64,000 nucleotides of DNA from Catenaria anguillulae PL171 (taxonomy: Eukaryota > Blastocladiomycota > Blastocladiomycetes > Blastocladiales > Catenariaceae): NCBI GenBank assembly GCA_002102555.1, contig MCFL01000031.1, positions 186,001-250,000 of the forward strand. Direction: 5' to 3'. A program made the translations under genes and the position numbers. Under the pieces are notes generated by a model. The model was not told the origin of the DNA, searched no databases, and saw only the letters and a list, made by a program, of their open reading frames with translations. Below, in pieces: positions 21,228 through 32,433 of the stretch. Every line of letters begins with the position of its first letter. Position 1 is the first letter of the stretch.

Positions 21228-21627
21228 TAGACTGAAGAAGTTGGTGGGAACGAGGAACTCGACAAGTTTGGACCAAGCTTTGTTCCTTTGTCCCAACCGC
21301 CCTCCTTTTACTCTCTGCCGTTCCAACCACTCTTTGGTACATACGATTCTTGTTTTTGACATCATTCCCATGGATGCCCTTTGGTTTGTTGCGTTTGTTT
21401 TATATACTTGTCTGTCGTCCCTCTCACCCACTCTCGGCCATCTCCCTCCTTTGACCGTTTTCTTCACCACTTGGACTCGATTTCTTACATACCATACATG
21501 CTATGTACCGTCCCCCCAGCATAGGCATCATTGTCGCTGTGGGGCTCGGTGGAAGATGGTGGAGGATTCAACGCCAGTCTGGTCTGACTTGCGGGCATCG
21601 CACGTGAAATTGACCTGAAGAAGATGG
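21228..21627. other. Intergenic region between muskelin and delta-tubulin
   Basis: Four hundred bases, T/C-rich near 21290-21490, fitting a muskelin 3' UTR followed by the delta-tubulin promoter. No coding signal seen. Confidence 0.4.
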
Positions 21628-23647
21628 ATGAAGACATGTGCTCTTCCTCTCTCTACCCAAAGCAATGCAATGCTCCAAACCTCCAAACACAATCCTACCC
21701 GCAGCTCGGGTCGGCGGCACTCTTCGATAGCGGCGCCGCCCCAACGCCTCAAACTGACCACTGATCGCCAAGATGCATGTCTCCGACAGCGCTCCATCTC
21801 AGCGCCTGGACCCGCCCCTACGGACGCCACGAAGTCTCCTGTCATTGTGATTGCGATTGGGCAGTGTGGAGTCACAGTGGCACACAACTTTTTTGCGCAG
21901 TTCGGCACTCAGCCTCATCTGTACCCTGCATTCTTTGCTCAAGTCAATCCGTCAAACCCTTCAGCAGGGCCATCCCAGGCGAATGCTTCTTCCATACAAC
22001 CACGACCAGAAAAAATCTCTTCTGGCGCCTCCACCGTCAAAGACAATCCGACAACTGCATCACGGCCGTTCAATTCTCTGACTCCATCCGAGCGCGATGC
22101 ACGTATCCGCCGAACCTTATCCGTCATGCTCCCGACCCTTGCATCGCCCTCGACCAGTTTTCGGCACTCAAACCCACCACCCAGCGACTCTGCTCAATAC
22201 ATTCCACGCGCCATTCTCCTTGACACGGAACCCAAAGTCATTTCACACGTTGTCTCGATGGGCGGGCCGCGGCCGTCTCCTAAACTGCCGCGCGCCTGGC
22301 GATACCATCCGAAATGTGCCCATTGGCGCGCCGCAGGCGCTGCAAATAATTGGGCATACGGATACTTTGTTCACGGTCAAGATATGTGGCAGACGATTGT
22401 GAGGGGCGTCCGAGCACAGGTCAAGCAGGCGGAAGAGAGCAACCCGAATCAAAAGGCGGTGTTTTTGGTGCTGCACTCGGTTGCAGGAGGGACAGGGAGC
22501 GGCGTCGGTATGTCAAGCGATTTACTTTCGCGTTCTGGGCTAGTGCCTCATCAAACCACGAGCATGTGCGGTCGGGGGGATTTGGTAGGGACCTATATCA
22601 CGGAGCAGCTACGACGCGAATACCCAGAATCCATGATTGTGAACCAAGTCGTGTGGCCATTCTCAAGTGGAGAGGTTATTGTGCAGCATTACAATGTCAT
22701 TCTCACTCTGTCGCGTCTACAAAAGGTTCGCCATGCCACAGTCTCCTCCATGCTCATTGCTCACAGAGCTGACCGCTTCTCACGGCATGTTGCAGGTTTC
22801 CAACCTTACCCTCATTCTCTTCAACGACCATCTCCACCAAATCTGTACCTCTCGCCTCGCCTTACCATCACCTGGATTCGATGACCTAAACCCTCTCATT
22901 TCTCACACACTCAAACAAATCTTGACGACTGTCTCACTCCACGACCTCGCTGCATCGCTGAGACCCTCGTTTCTGCCTCCATTTGCGCTCGTGTATCATG
23001 TCCCACAAGTCCCACGCGCCGCCAACGAATTCACGTCTGTCACTTGGCACGGCTTGCTGAAGCCACTTAAGCAAATGGTGGTCACACACAGCCCGATTGA
23101 CGAGCGGCTCGAGTGGCGAACGAGGCCGCAGAGCGACGCCGGAAGCATTGTCGAGACAATGGTCGTTGTGTTAAAGGGCAAGGGTTCCAAAGAAATGAAG
23201 GGTCAATTGCTTGAGCTTGGCAATGGTGGATTGAATGAGGCGGACTTGTTTGTGGGCAAGCGGCGAGTTGTGGTTAGATCAGACGGCAGTGATTCTGGGG
23301 TGCTGGGAATCGACAAGTGGGCGGCTGTCGTGTGGTTCGTGTTTCCTTTTGCTCTTTGACCCATACGAACGTGACTGATGCTGCTCAATTGCAAGTTGCA
23401 GTACATCAACCGCATTTCGGGACCATCTTGCCGTGTCGTTGAAATCTGTCGTCAAGATGCACACATGCGGCGCATACAGCCACCAGTATGTGAAGTACGG
23501 GCTGAGTAACGAGGATATGGAGAAGGCAATAGCCCATTGTTACCAGAGTGCGTCCCAATTCCATCTTGGCTCTATCGATTTGATTGCTCGCTCACCCGTT
23601 CGAGTCTCGCAGTGCTATCTGCATACCGGACTGCGAAAGGTGGTTGA
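21628..23647 (+). CDS. TUBD1: Delta-tubulin (basal-body / centriole tubulin)
   Basis: Five exons by eye: 21628-22507, 22589-22725, 22796-23334, 23402-23547 and 23613-23647; phases agree and the sum is a whole number of codons (578 residues). Tubulin marks: VIVIAIGQCGVTVAHNFF near the N-terminus (nucleotide-binding loop), RAILLDTEPKVI, NNWAYGYFVHGQDMW, and the glycine loop AGGTGSGVG. The delta class is indicated by NNWAYGY, VNQVVWPFSSGEVIVQHYN, TWHGLLKPLKQM and the C-terminal AYSHQYVKYGLSNEDMEKAI. Delta-tubulin is needed for triplet microtubules of basal bodies and is found only in lineages with flagella, so it supports a zoosporic organism. A Ser/Pro-rich insert (~21950-22200) is unusual. An ATG at 21670 is an alternative start. 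The last exon (MLSAYRTAKGG) is tentative. Confidence 0.9.
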
Positions 23648-23777
23648 CACACGAAGATTCCGGCCCATGTTTCTCTGGTCCCATTCGCTCCGACTACATG
23701 CTTACACACGATACCCCCACATTCTATTGCTTGCTGCAACGTCTATTTTGAACAAATGTCAATGCATCAACATCACA

Positions 23778-26700
23778 TCACGACATCAATTGCAATCCAC
23801 CAGTCTCAACAAACTGCGCCAGCTCAGGATAATCCTTCAACATGGGCTGCGGCACCATGTTCAACAGCATCACAAGCACCGCCGCCTCATGCCTCAACTT
23901 GCGAACCCCAAACACGATGAGGGCGATGAACGAGGTCACTGAGGTCATAACGACCAAAATGAAGATGAGTACAATCCAGTTTCTCGACTCGCGCTTGGTA
24001 TCCACAATGTGTGCAGACAAGGCCACATCCAGCTGATTGTGTCGCTGACGCAAATCGTCAACCAGCGCCTGGAGTAGCCGCCACCCTTGCATCGCCTCTG
24101 AAGAAGATCGGAACATTTGGCGCGCGTTGGCGTCCAAAAAGAAACTCGTGAGCTCACGGGCTTGGTCCAACATTCGCGAAAACTCTGTGTTGAGTGGAAC
24201 AGATGCAGTTTCCTTGGTAAAGCCGACGTCGTTTGCATAGCGAATATTCGCGCAGGACGGATCTGGTCGAGTCGAGGTACAGTCCCGAGGGAGAATTGTC
24301 AGGCTGGGGATCGTGGCTGAGAGGACAGGGTCTTCCATGAGCGCATCGTGTAGCTCTTCAGCTTCTTGAATATACGTGCGCACGTTTTGGAGGATTTTAG
24401 CTGAGAACAAGACGGGCGACGGAGCTTGGGTCAGCGGCAGTTGTCTTTCCAAGGTGGCCAGAAAAGGCTGACAAGCGTACCGGAAGGAATGGACCAGTCA
24501 GGCGAGGCAAACTCTCGAGCAGCAAAAACAATTCCGTTAAGGAAGTAACGGCGGTCTGCAGATTTCACCAACAGATTCGTATCCCCATCTACGGCAAACA
24601 GCGCGCTATCATAGTCGTCAAGACATTGGCGGTCAGGACTGGGCAATTCAACTTGTAAAGCGGGCGCAGAAGAGTAAAAGATACGTACCTCAGAGTATAA
24701 GAAAAGAGAGCCAAGACACAAGTGCAGATTCCAGTAAATGCCAGCGCCAGCCAAATGTAGTACTTGGTGACCCGGCGCCGCTTGCTTGGAATCCCTGATC
24801 GGCTACTCTGGCCACCCGTTGCGTTTTCCACACTACTTCCAGTGGGTACCGAGTCGTCCCCGTCATTGTTGCTGGTGTCCGCAGTTGTTGCCCCAAGATC
24901 TGTTTCGTCCAGCTCTTCATTTTGCGTGATTTCCCTGTTCAAAAATTATGGTTGGAGTAAGCATCGCCACAGGCCAACAGCCGCTCCTTGACTAAGAATA
25001 GCATACCGGAAACTTTCCAGCTCTTCTTCAATGTCCACCAACAAGTTTGCTGCTGTTCGCTTTGGAAATGCCATCATTAACCCATGGACCTTAGACTCTT
25101 GCCTAAAGTACTGTCGAAAGATTGCAAGAAAAACGACGACGCCAAGGATGCCGAGCAATGCGAGCGAAACGGCCATGATGACCGAGATCATGATAGTCAC
25201 TTGCTGCGCCATTTCAGCGTGAACTTGAAGACCAATGGATGGTAGCAATCGCATCCCGTCATAAATTTCAAAGAAGTTGTCGACAATAAAGCGCAGCGAA
25301 CTGATGTTGGCGAAATGTTGTGAAGAAAGGACGCCAAATTCGGAAAGCCCAAGGACGAGGGACCCAGTTTGAGCAATTGTGTTGGCCAACTCGACGGGGG
25401 TGACGGTAGCGGGAATAAAGTCAACACGCGTTGCATTCACATTGATCCGATGGAACAACTTGATGTGCGGTAGGCGCTCGTGGTATATGGCATCAATTGG
25501 ATTGATAATGGGCAGCAGATCCTTGACCAACTCTGCATGGCGGTCAGCAAGCTGTGTGCGGCCTTGGTCGAATTCGTCTCGATTTTGGAGCAGGTTCCCA
25601 TAGAGCATTTGCCTCATGCCTTCCACAATGTTAAGCACATTCCTTCGTGCGTCACGGGTAGCAGCGAATTCGACGGCGAGTTTGGCTTCCGACGCGGACG
25701 TGAAGTTCATGCAAAGGACAAAGCCCGTCACAACTGCTGCGAGGAATAGAAACACGCAAACCCCGACCCACCAAGCACCCTTGAGCGGTCGCGTGAGCCG
25801 TTCAAGCATGACTCGGCGCATTTGAACGCGATGGCGCTGGGTGCGAGACGTGGTGCTTGAGCCAGACGTTTGGGAGCCGTGCTGCGAAGGGCTCCGCTGT
25901 AACGGTTGAGAAGACCTTCCAAAGGCAATTTTCGCATGGGGTTTGGGGTCGTCGCTAGGTATGTGAGTTGAGCCTGCTGGGTCGTAATCGTCGGACGCAA
26001 ACAGGGCGGCAGTTGGATCGGAATCGACCACAACCTGGCCTTGCCGGTGAAATTGAACGGTGTTGCTGATGTTGAGACTATTGGTTGAGTGAGAAGAAGG
26101 ATCCATCATGTCGCCATCTCCGTCGCCTTTCCTCATTTCGGCTGCTTCCAAATCATCAGCCAAATCGAGTAACGCCTGTGCTCGGATGCTGTCGGCCTCC
26201 ACTACAATAGAAATTGGTGAGGGTCAGCCTATGAAATGAACCATGAGGCGACCATGGAATAACAAACCGATTGCAATGAACTGGGCAAACATCCTGAGCG
26301 TTTGCTTGTCCCGATTCCTGGCAAGTAGCAAGTTGTAACACTTTGCTGCCGCGCGTTGATGGAATGCAAGCTTGGATGTCAACAAAGCCAGTCGGCCAGC
26401 TCCAGCACCTGTCCGCACGCTTTCCCACACGTCTCGCACTGCCGTTAGCGCGCGCAAATGGTGATACTTGACTTCCCGCTGCAGTGAATCTTGGGCGACG
26501 CGGTCCAGTACGTGCGTTTGACCATCGCGCATGGTTCTCTCCCGCACAAAGGCCAACCATTTGACATCCAGGGGGACATTGTTGCGCGATTGTTCGAGCT
26601 CCTTCATGAGCTGGTCCGCGATCTTCTCACCCTCGGCTCCATAATAGGCCGACATGTACGTTGCGGCCAACAAATGCAACAGTGGATCTCCCGGGAACTC

Positions 26701-28947
26701 GTACAGGCCTCGCTCGAGAAGCTGCAATCCAATGGCAATCTGCTTCTTGGTCGGGTTTTCGCGAATGAACCGGATGCACAACTCCACCTCCAGCGGGTTG
26801 TCAAACACATTGATGCGACGTGGCGGCCGACGTTCCTTGACTAAATTGAGTGCGTCTGTGCTTGTACCGCGCATGACGGATGTGATGATGTCCTCTGTCT
26901 CCTGTGGGCTTGGCAGCGCGAGCATCGACTTGAGACGCTGGCTTGCCTTGTGACTTGTTGGTTGCGACTGGGAGTCGAGCATGAGTTGAGAGTCCAAAAT
27001 TCGCGGCATGGTCGCAGTCAGTATGGCTGCAGACTTGACGGAATCCGCATCACGGCGATTTGGTTGTGCAATTACATCAGTGTCAGGTGGGCCACTGCCA
27101 AGCGAATCAGTTGATGGCGTGTCGAGGGTCATCTTGAGTGGTGACCCCCGTCCACCTCGACTCGTGGTTCGTCGAGGCATGTGCGGGGATCGAGTCGGCA
27201 GTTGAGCGACTGGCGAAGATGGTGCTGGTGGCGAAGACGGGGAGCGAGCACCCGCCGCTTGCGCTTGGGAGAGCGACATCTCGCTCAGCTTCATCAAGCG
27301 CTCGTTTTCTGCGGCCTCGTCCTTGAGAATCCGGTGCCAGTACCGAATTTTGAGCTTAAGAAACTTGCGAGAGTAATAACCGGCTTGGAACACTCCCGCG
27401 ACGAATCCAACAATGGATGCAGGAACCATGACAATCCACCAACCATTCGTGTCGTAGCCGACCAATGCTCGGATAAAGATGCTCGCCACCATGGTAGCCG
27501 AGGTTGACAAACACATTGCCTGCAAGACAGAGTTCAACTTGACGGGTCAGTCTCACGGTGGTAGACTGATATCTTCTACAACCGAGACATAGAGCAAGCG
27601 TACAGATCGGAACGCGGTCATTGAATTCAGATAATATGGCTGGGTGTGTGCAAGATGATTGGCGAGGTACGCGAGAGTGATTGCAGCCACAGCCTGGAAA
27701 GCAAGGCAGGGAAACAGGCAGTCGTCAATTCAATGCGCGCATGCGTCAACCTCACTGCAAAGGAGGGAAAGTGATGTATGTACCATGAACGCGTAATGAA
27801 ATGCATCGGTGGCCTTGTATGCCAAGACGTCAAACAGGACGAGGACCAGTCGGAGAAACACATCAATCGTGTCCGCGCGCGAATGAGCTTTGGCCACTGG
27901 GGATGGTGACGTTGGAGAAGTGTCGACAAACTGAGGACACAATAAGCGCGCAAGTATGAGTACATCGAGTATGAGTCGTTTGCATTCAGAAAGGATGCTT
28001 TGTTCGCACCAGAGTGACCGCGATCATGAGGAGAGGGACAAATGCAATGAGCCCCAGGATGTTGAGAATGAAGAGACCCAAGTGCGGTCCAGAGAAGCAT
28101 TGCACATAAAACTTCTTCATCTTACCATCCGAAGAGCAATGTAACCCCATCATCAGAAAGGTTGCAATGGGAATGCTGAGCGCCGTCATGATGAGCGCCG
28201 TGAGAATTCGGAGCAAGCGGAGCGCAAAAATTGGGACTTTGGCTTGTCGATGCATGAGAGTAAGGACCCCAGCAATGAGAGCAATGACGCCAAAGACGAG
28301 CAGGAGCGAGATGATGTTTGCGACCGCGAATGCTTGGTAGTCCGGTACTGCAAAGGAGTTGAAGGTGAGTAGCTTATCGTTTGGCACAATGTCGGGCGAG
28401 AAAAAAACCATAAGTACCGGCCCGCAGAGGATCAAGCAAAGTACCTAACCAGTCGGGCAGATCCTTGTGAAGGTATGCCGAGTAGGGGAATGAGAGCCAT
28501 TGTATATCCTCAATCAACTGTGATGGACTCGCGTGCCATGTCAGCCCACAGTAACGGAAACCAAAAGATGAGAGGACGTACAATGAAAATCCAGGTCAAT
28601 TTCGGCGGCATGTCGTTTTCCTTCGTAATGAGGTAAGCCAAAGAAAACAAGACATCCTCGAGCCTCGACGTCTTGAGCAATGCCTTGAGATCCACAGTCC
28701 GCTGACCTTGCCCCTGATTCAATCCGATCTGTCCACTTTGTTGATGATCTTGGCTTGGAGCTCGAGCACCAGGAAGGATTGGATCGTGAGCCCCTGATAC
28801 ATTTCCGTTGACCACCTTATCCGCAAGCAGACTCGCGTTTCGAATCAATCCCGTCCCAACATTGGTTCCATCATTTGAATCAGGAGGGGAGCCTTGAAGT
28901 GCCGCGGACAGCCGTCGTGACGGTCGAGCTGGGCCGTGGCTGAACAT
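23778..28947 (-). CDS. TmcB-like large multi-spanning protein with TPR region
   Basis: About ten exons on the minus strand form one protein. Start MFSHGPARPSRRL (28947), then RLEDVLFSLAYLITKEND and PPKLTWIF, LIEDIQWLSFPYSAYLHKDL, several membrane helices (28380-27980: AVANIISLLLVFGVIALIAG), a Cys pair in VQCFSGPHLGLFILN, further helices to 27350, a TPR-like region (IRFIRENPTKKQIAIGLQLL, LLHLLAATYMSAYYGAEGEK, 26800-26580), then VEADSIRAQALLDLADDLEA. The C-terminal half has paired helices around extracellular segments (25850-24900 and 24780-23780), resembling a sensor layout. This order matches the TmcB/TmcC family of amoebozoans and zoosporic fungi, whose function is poorly known. All junctions I checked use GT-AG with consistent phase, for example GTACTT...TTGCAG (28441) and GTTTGT...TGTAG (26268). 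No frame break seen. Confidence 0.75.
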
Positions 28948-29816
28948 GTTTTGTCCACTTGATGCCTGTAGGAATGAGGAGCAGTCGAGTGGAGTGTGTG
29001 CGTCGATGCCACGGGTCACGATTCACCGCCTCGTAAAGTTGTTGAGCAAATGCGGAGTAATCAGAGTTTGGGTCGAGAGGACGTTGATGCGGCTATTCTT
29101 TCATGTTTGCGCAGAGTCAGTTGTTGATAGCGCTCATGGATCGGTTGCGGACGAAGGACGGGCGAATCTGATGACGACTGGCAACGCAAAACTCACGCGT
29201 CAGGATGCGGACACTTAACCGTTTTTCTGTGTAGAAGGGCACCGTTGCTTCCACAGCAATGCTCGTAAATGTGCATCCATCAAGGCCGGATACGATCCGA
29301 GTCCAGTCCTCAGATTTTGTCTTGAGGTTCAACGTAGCTGGATTTCCGGTCAGACTTCATGACACTTAGTGGCCGGACGGACGGATGATTTTGGCCGAGC
29401 GTGGGTAAATTGCCCATCAAGGTCCAAGTTTTTCCGAAGACCCAGACCCGACCAGCACGAGTATTGGATTCGGCCCGTCATTCATCATGATTCAAGATGT
29501 ATTGGTAGACTTACGTAAATTCTTCTTCGACCAAATCCCCTTTCTCGCTGCTTGGCTCCATCTGCTCCAATGCTGTGCATTTCCCCGCCGCGGTTGTTCT
29601 CGTTGGTGCAGACATTTACCATCCAAACAGGTCGCTGCGAAAGTTGCGTGCTCCACGCGTGAAAAGGAAAAACGTCGCAGTCCAGAGGCTTAACATGCCC
29701 ATCAAGCAATATATAAGTGCTGGCCGTGGCCGTCTCCGTCCGCCAAGATCCATCATCGATTCCCAGTCACGGCAAAGAGGACTGATGAATCACACATCCC
29801 ACATTGACTGACAACC
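28948..29816. other. Long divergent intergenic region between TmcB-like gene and P450
   Basis: About 870 bases. Short frames on both strands (for example 29117-29332 and 29485-29709) lack motifs. It should hold the 5' UTR of the TmcB-like gene and the P450 promoter. Confidence 0.4.
29710..29717 (+). promoter_or_regulatory. Candidate TATA box for the P450 gene
   Basis: TATATAAG lies 100 bases before the P450 ATG at 29817, in an otherwise GC-richer region. The position suits a TATA box with a short 5' UTR. Confidence 0.5.
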
Positions 29817-31749
29817 ATGCCCATCCTTTCGACCACATTCCTCAACGACGCGCTTGACGCGCTCACCTCGGCCCTCGCGCAGTTTGAATCGTCGCTGCCG
29901 CCAAGCGCCGCGGCCGCCCTCACAAAGCTCAAGTCGCCGATTTCCCCTGACCGGCCATCTCTCCCTCTTGGCCTCGTCGTCGCCGTTGCCGCCATTGGGG
30001 CCATTCCCTTGCTGAAATATGGCGCCCGGCTTCGCCGCGGCCATCGTATGCGTAAGCACATGGTGCTCATCGACCCGGCCACAGGTGCTACTACGCCCAT
30101 TTCCGGCCCACCGGCCACGCTGACGAAACGTTTCATCACGGGCCACATTCCCGACCTTGTCGCGGCCGAAAACATCATTGACCACATCCTCAAGACTCGC
30201 AACACGTATGGACCGATTTACGTCACGTACGACTTGTTTGGCATCCCAAGCTTGACTGTCACGGATCCAAAGACGTTGCATGCCGTCTTCACGTCCAAGG
30301 CATATCAGTTTGTAAAGGATCCCGCAACATCCGTCAAGTTTCAGTCCATTACGGGTCCCAGGGGATTGTTGGCGCTCGAGGGCGATGAGCACAAGGTGCA
30401 TCGCAGGATTATCAATCCGATTTTTAACCTGAAGACGCTCAAATCGTACGCACGCTTACGTTGCTCTCAACAGAGAGTTGATCAAGCACTTTTGAATATT
30501 CACGCGACAACCTGCATTCACACATGTTCGTATGTAGCTTGCTGCCCATCATGCACGATGCTTTTGACGAACTGGACCGCGTCCTCGAGACGTCTGCGGG
30601 CCAAACCATCGAATTCCAATCCCTCTCCAACGCCGTGACGCTCAACGTGATTGGCCGCACGGCCCTGGCCACCGACTTTGACGCCTTGGGGCCCAAACCC
30701 TCGCCGCTCAACGCGGCCTACAACGTGCTGGTGCGTTTGTTTGAGTTTAGCATGTGGAACGCCCTGCGCGAAGAAATTGCGTGGCTTGCGGCGCTTCCGC
30801 TCAAGCGCAACCGCGACGTGTGGGACGCGCAACGCATGCTGTTTGGGCAGGTCGCAAGTGTGGTTGCAAAGGGCCAGGCGGGCCAGTTGTCTGCGAGCGA
30901 AAACTCGCTCGTGCACGTGTTGCTTGCCGAGGCTGCAAAGTCTGGGCCAGAGGCGAGGTTGAGCGCCATGGATTTGAGGGACGAGGTGCTCACGTTCTTG
31001 GGTGCAGGCCATGAGACGAGCAGTAACTTGTTTGGCATGCTCGTGTACTTTTTGGCAAAGTATCCCAAGGTGCAGGAAAAGCTGGCGGCGGCGCTGAATG
31101 AGCTGGCCGACAGGGGCGAGGAGGATTTGTCCAAGTGCGAGTATTTGAACTGGGTGGTGAATGAGGCGATTCGGTTGCATTCGCCTGCATACATTACGGC
31201 GAGGCAGAGCTTGTACGACCAAGAGTTGCCGACGAGTGATGGAAAGGTGTTGAGGGTACCTGCGGGCGCGTTGATCTATGTTCCCATTGTACGCTTGTGT
31301 TTCTCTGGTTCCTTCCGCCCCTTGCATTTGACTCACTCAATGTCTCTACCGATTGTTTCCCAATCCTGTAGCAAGTCATTCATCGTGCTCAGTCTGTGTT
31401 TGGACCCAACGCTGACGAATTTGTCCCCGAACGCTGGGCCACACTCAAAGTGTCTGTGGTTGGCGGTGCAATTGATGACACGGCCGCAGAGTCCGAGTCG
31501 CCAAACGGTGACCAACCTATCCAAATCCTGCACCCGTATCAGTACATGCCATTCCTGGGCGGTGCACGTGCATGCGTCGGCCGCCAGTTTACGCTGCTCG
31601 AGATTCGCTTGTTTGTCGCGCGGTTGGTGCAGCGGTTCAAGGTGGAGATTCCAAAGGGAAGCGTGTTGGAGAAGGAAAAGCCAAAGATTGAGTACACGGT
31701 GACGGCGCGTGCCCATGCGTTGCCGCTGAGGTTTACGCTGAGGAGCTGA
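29817..31749 (+). CDS. Microsomal cytochrome P450 monooxygenase
   Basis: A haem-thiolate monooxygenase using O2 and electrons from CPR; the substrate cannot be told from sequence. Exons 29817-30445, 30538-31288 and 31372-31749 give 585 residues with whole codons. Features in order: an N-terminal anchor helix (LGLVVAVAAIGAIPLL, residues ~45-60), a helix C-like GDEHKVHRRIINPIF, helix I with the oxygen-activation motif GAGHETSS, the ExxR motif in NEAIRLHSP, the PERW motif (FVPERW) and the Cys-loop FLGGARACVGRQF with the axial Cys. Introns begin GTACGC. No frame break. A TATA-like box lies 100 bases upstream. No biosynthetic partners flank it, so a metabolic gene cluster is not supported. Confidence 0.95.
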
Positions 31750-32433
31750 GACCGCTTGGGAAACATGATGCCGCTACTCGTTTTTCACTGTTTCTCAGAG
31801 GCCTTGAATTCTGTTCTTAAAACGAATACAGCATGTTGGTGTCAGATGCCGAGAGGAGTCGCAATGCACGTGAGCGGTTGCGTGATGTGAGTCGACGCGT
31901 TGGCGGCATGTTTCAAAACGCGTTTCGAAGGTTATGCGCCGCAAGGTCACTTTGTCAGCAAGCCATGTGCAAAGCGATTTGCACGCAATATGCTCGATGA
32001 ATGACTGATTGATGTTGCCATCTTGCCGTGAGTGAGGATGAATACTTGCAAAATGGACATGATGAAATGGATCCATTTGCAAGATTGCATGACTGCTCGT
32101 TGCTGACTGACGACGTGTACAATTGCAAGTACATAGCGCCAAGGACCCACCCTCTCGGACAACTTTATGCCCCATTTGGCCAAAAGTCAACGCTCACCTC
32201 TTTCGCAAAAAAGCGCTTCTTTTCCAGTCAGTGTCCTGCGCACTTATTAATTCTCAAATTCCCATCCCTCTGCTCGTCCCCAAATAGCATGGCTGCCGCT
32301 CCCTCAATTACTCGCCATCACCCTTACTCCCACTCCCATTCCCACTCGCACTCCCACTCGCACTCGCACCCGACAAGTATTTACTTCGAATCCAATATCA
32401 CACTGATCACCACCAACATCCCAGTCACCGACA
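31750..32433. other. Intergenic region with a CACTCC/CACTCG hexamer tract
   Basis: About 680 bases between the P450 stop and the next chosen start. Contains the hexamer tract at 32331-32370. A frame from ATG 32289 (MAAAPSITRHHPYSHSH) runs through it but ends at 32468 in a different frame from the downstream gene, so I treat it as leader. Confidence 0.4.
32331..32370. repeat. Short tandem hexamer tract (CACTCC / CACTCG / CATTCC)
   Basis: About seven degenerate hexamers. In one plus-strand frame they encode alternating Ser-His. The tract is in the presumed leader of the Ser-rich gene, or in its N-terminus if that frame is joined by an indel or intron. Confidence 0.8.
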
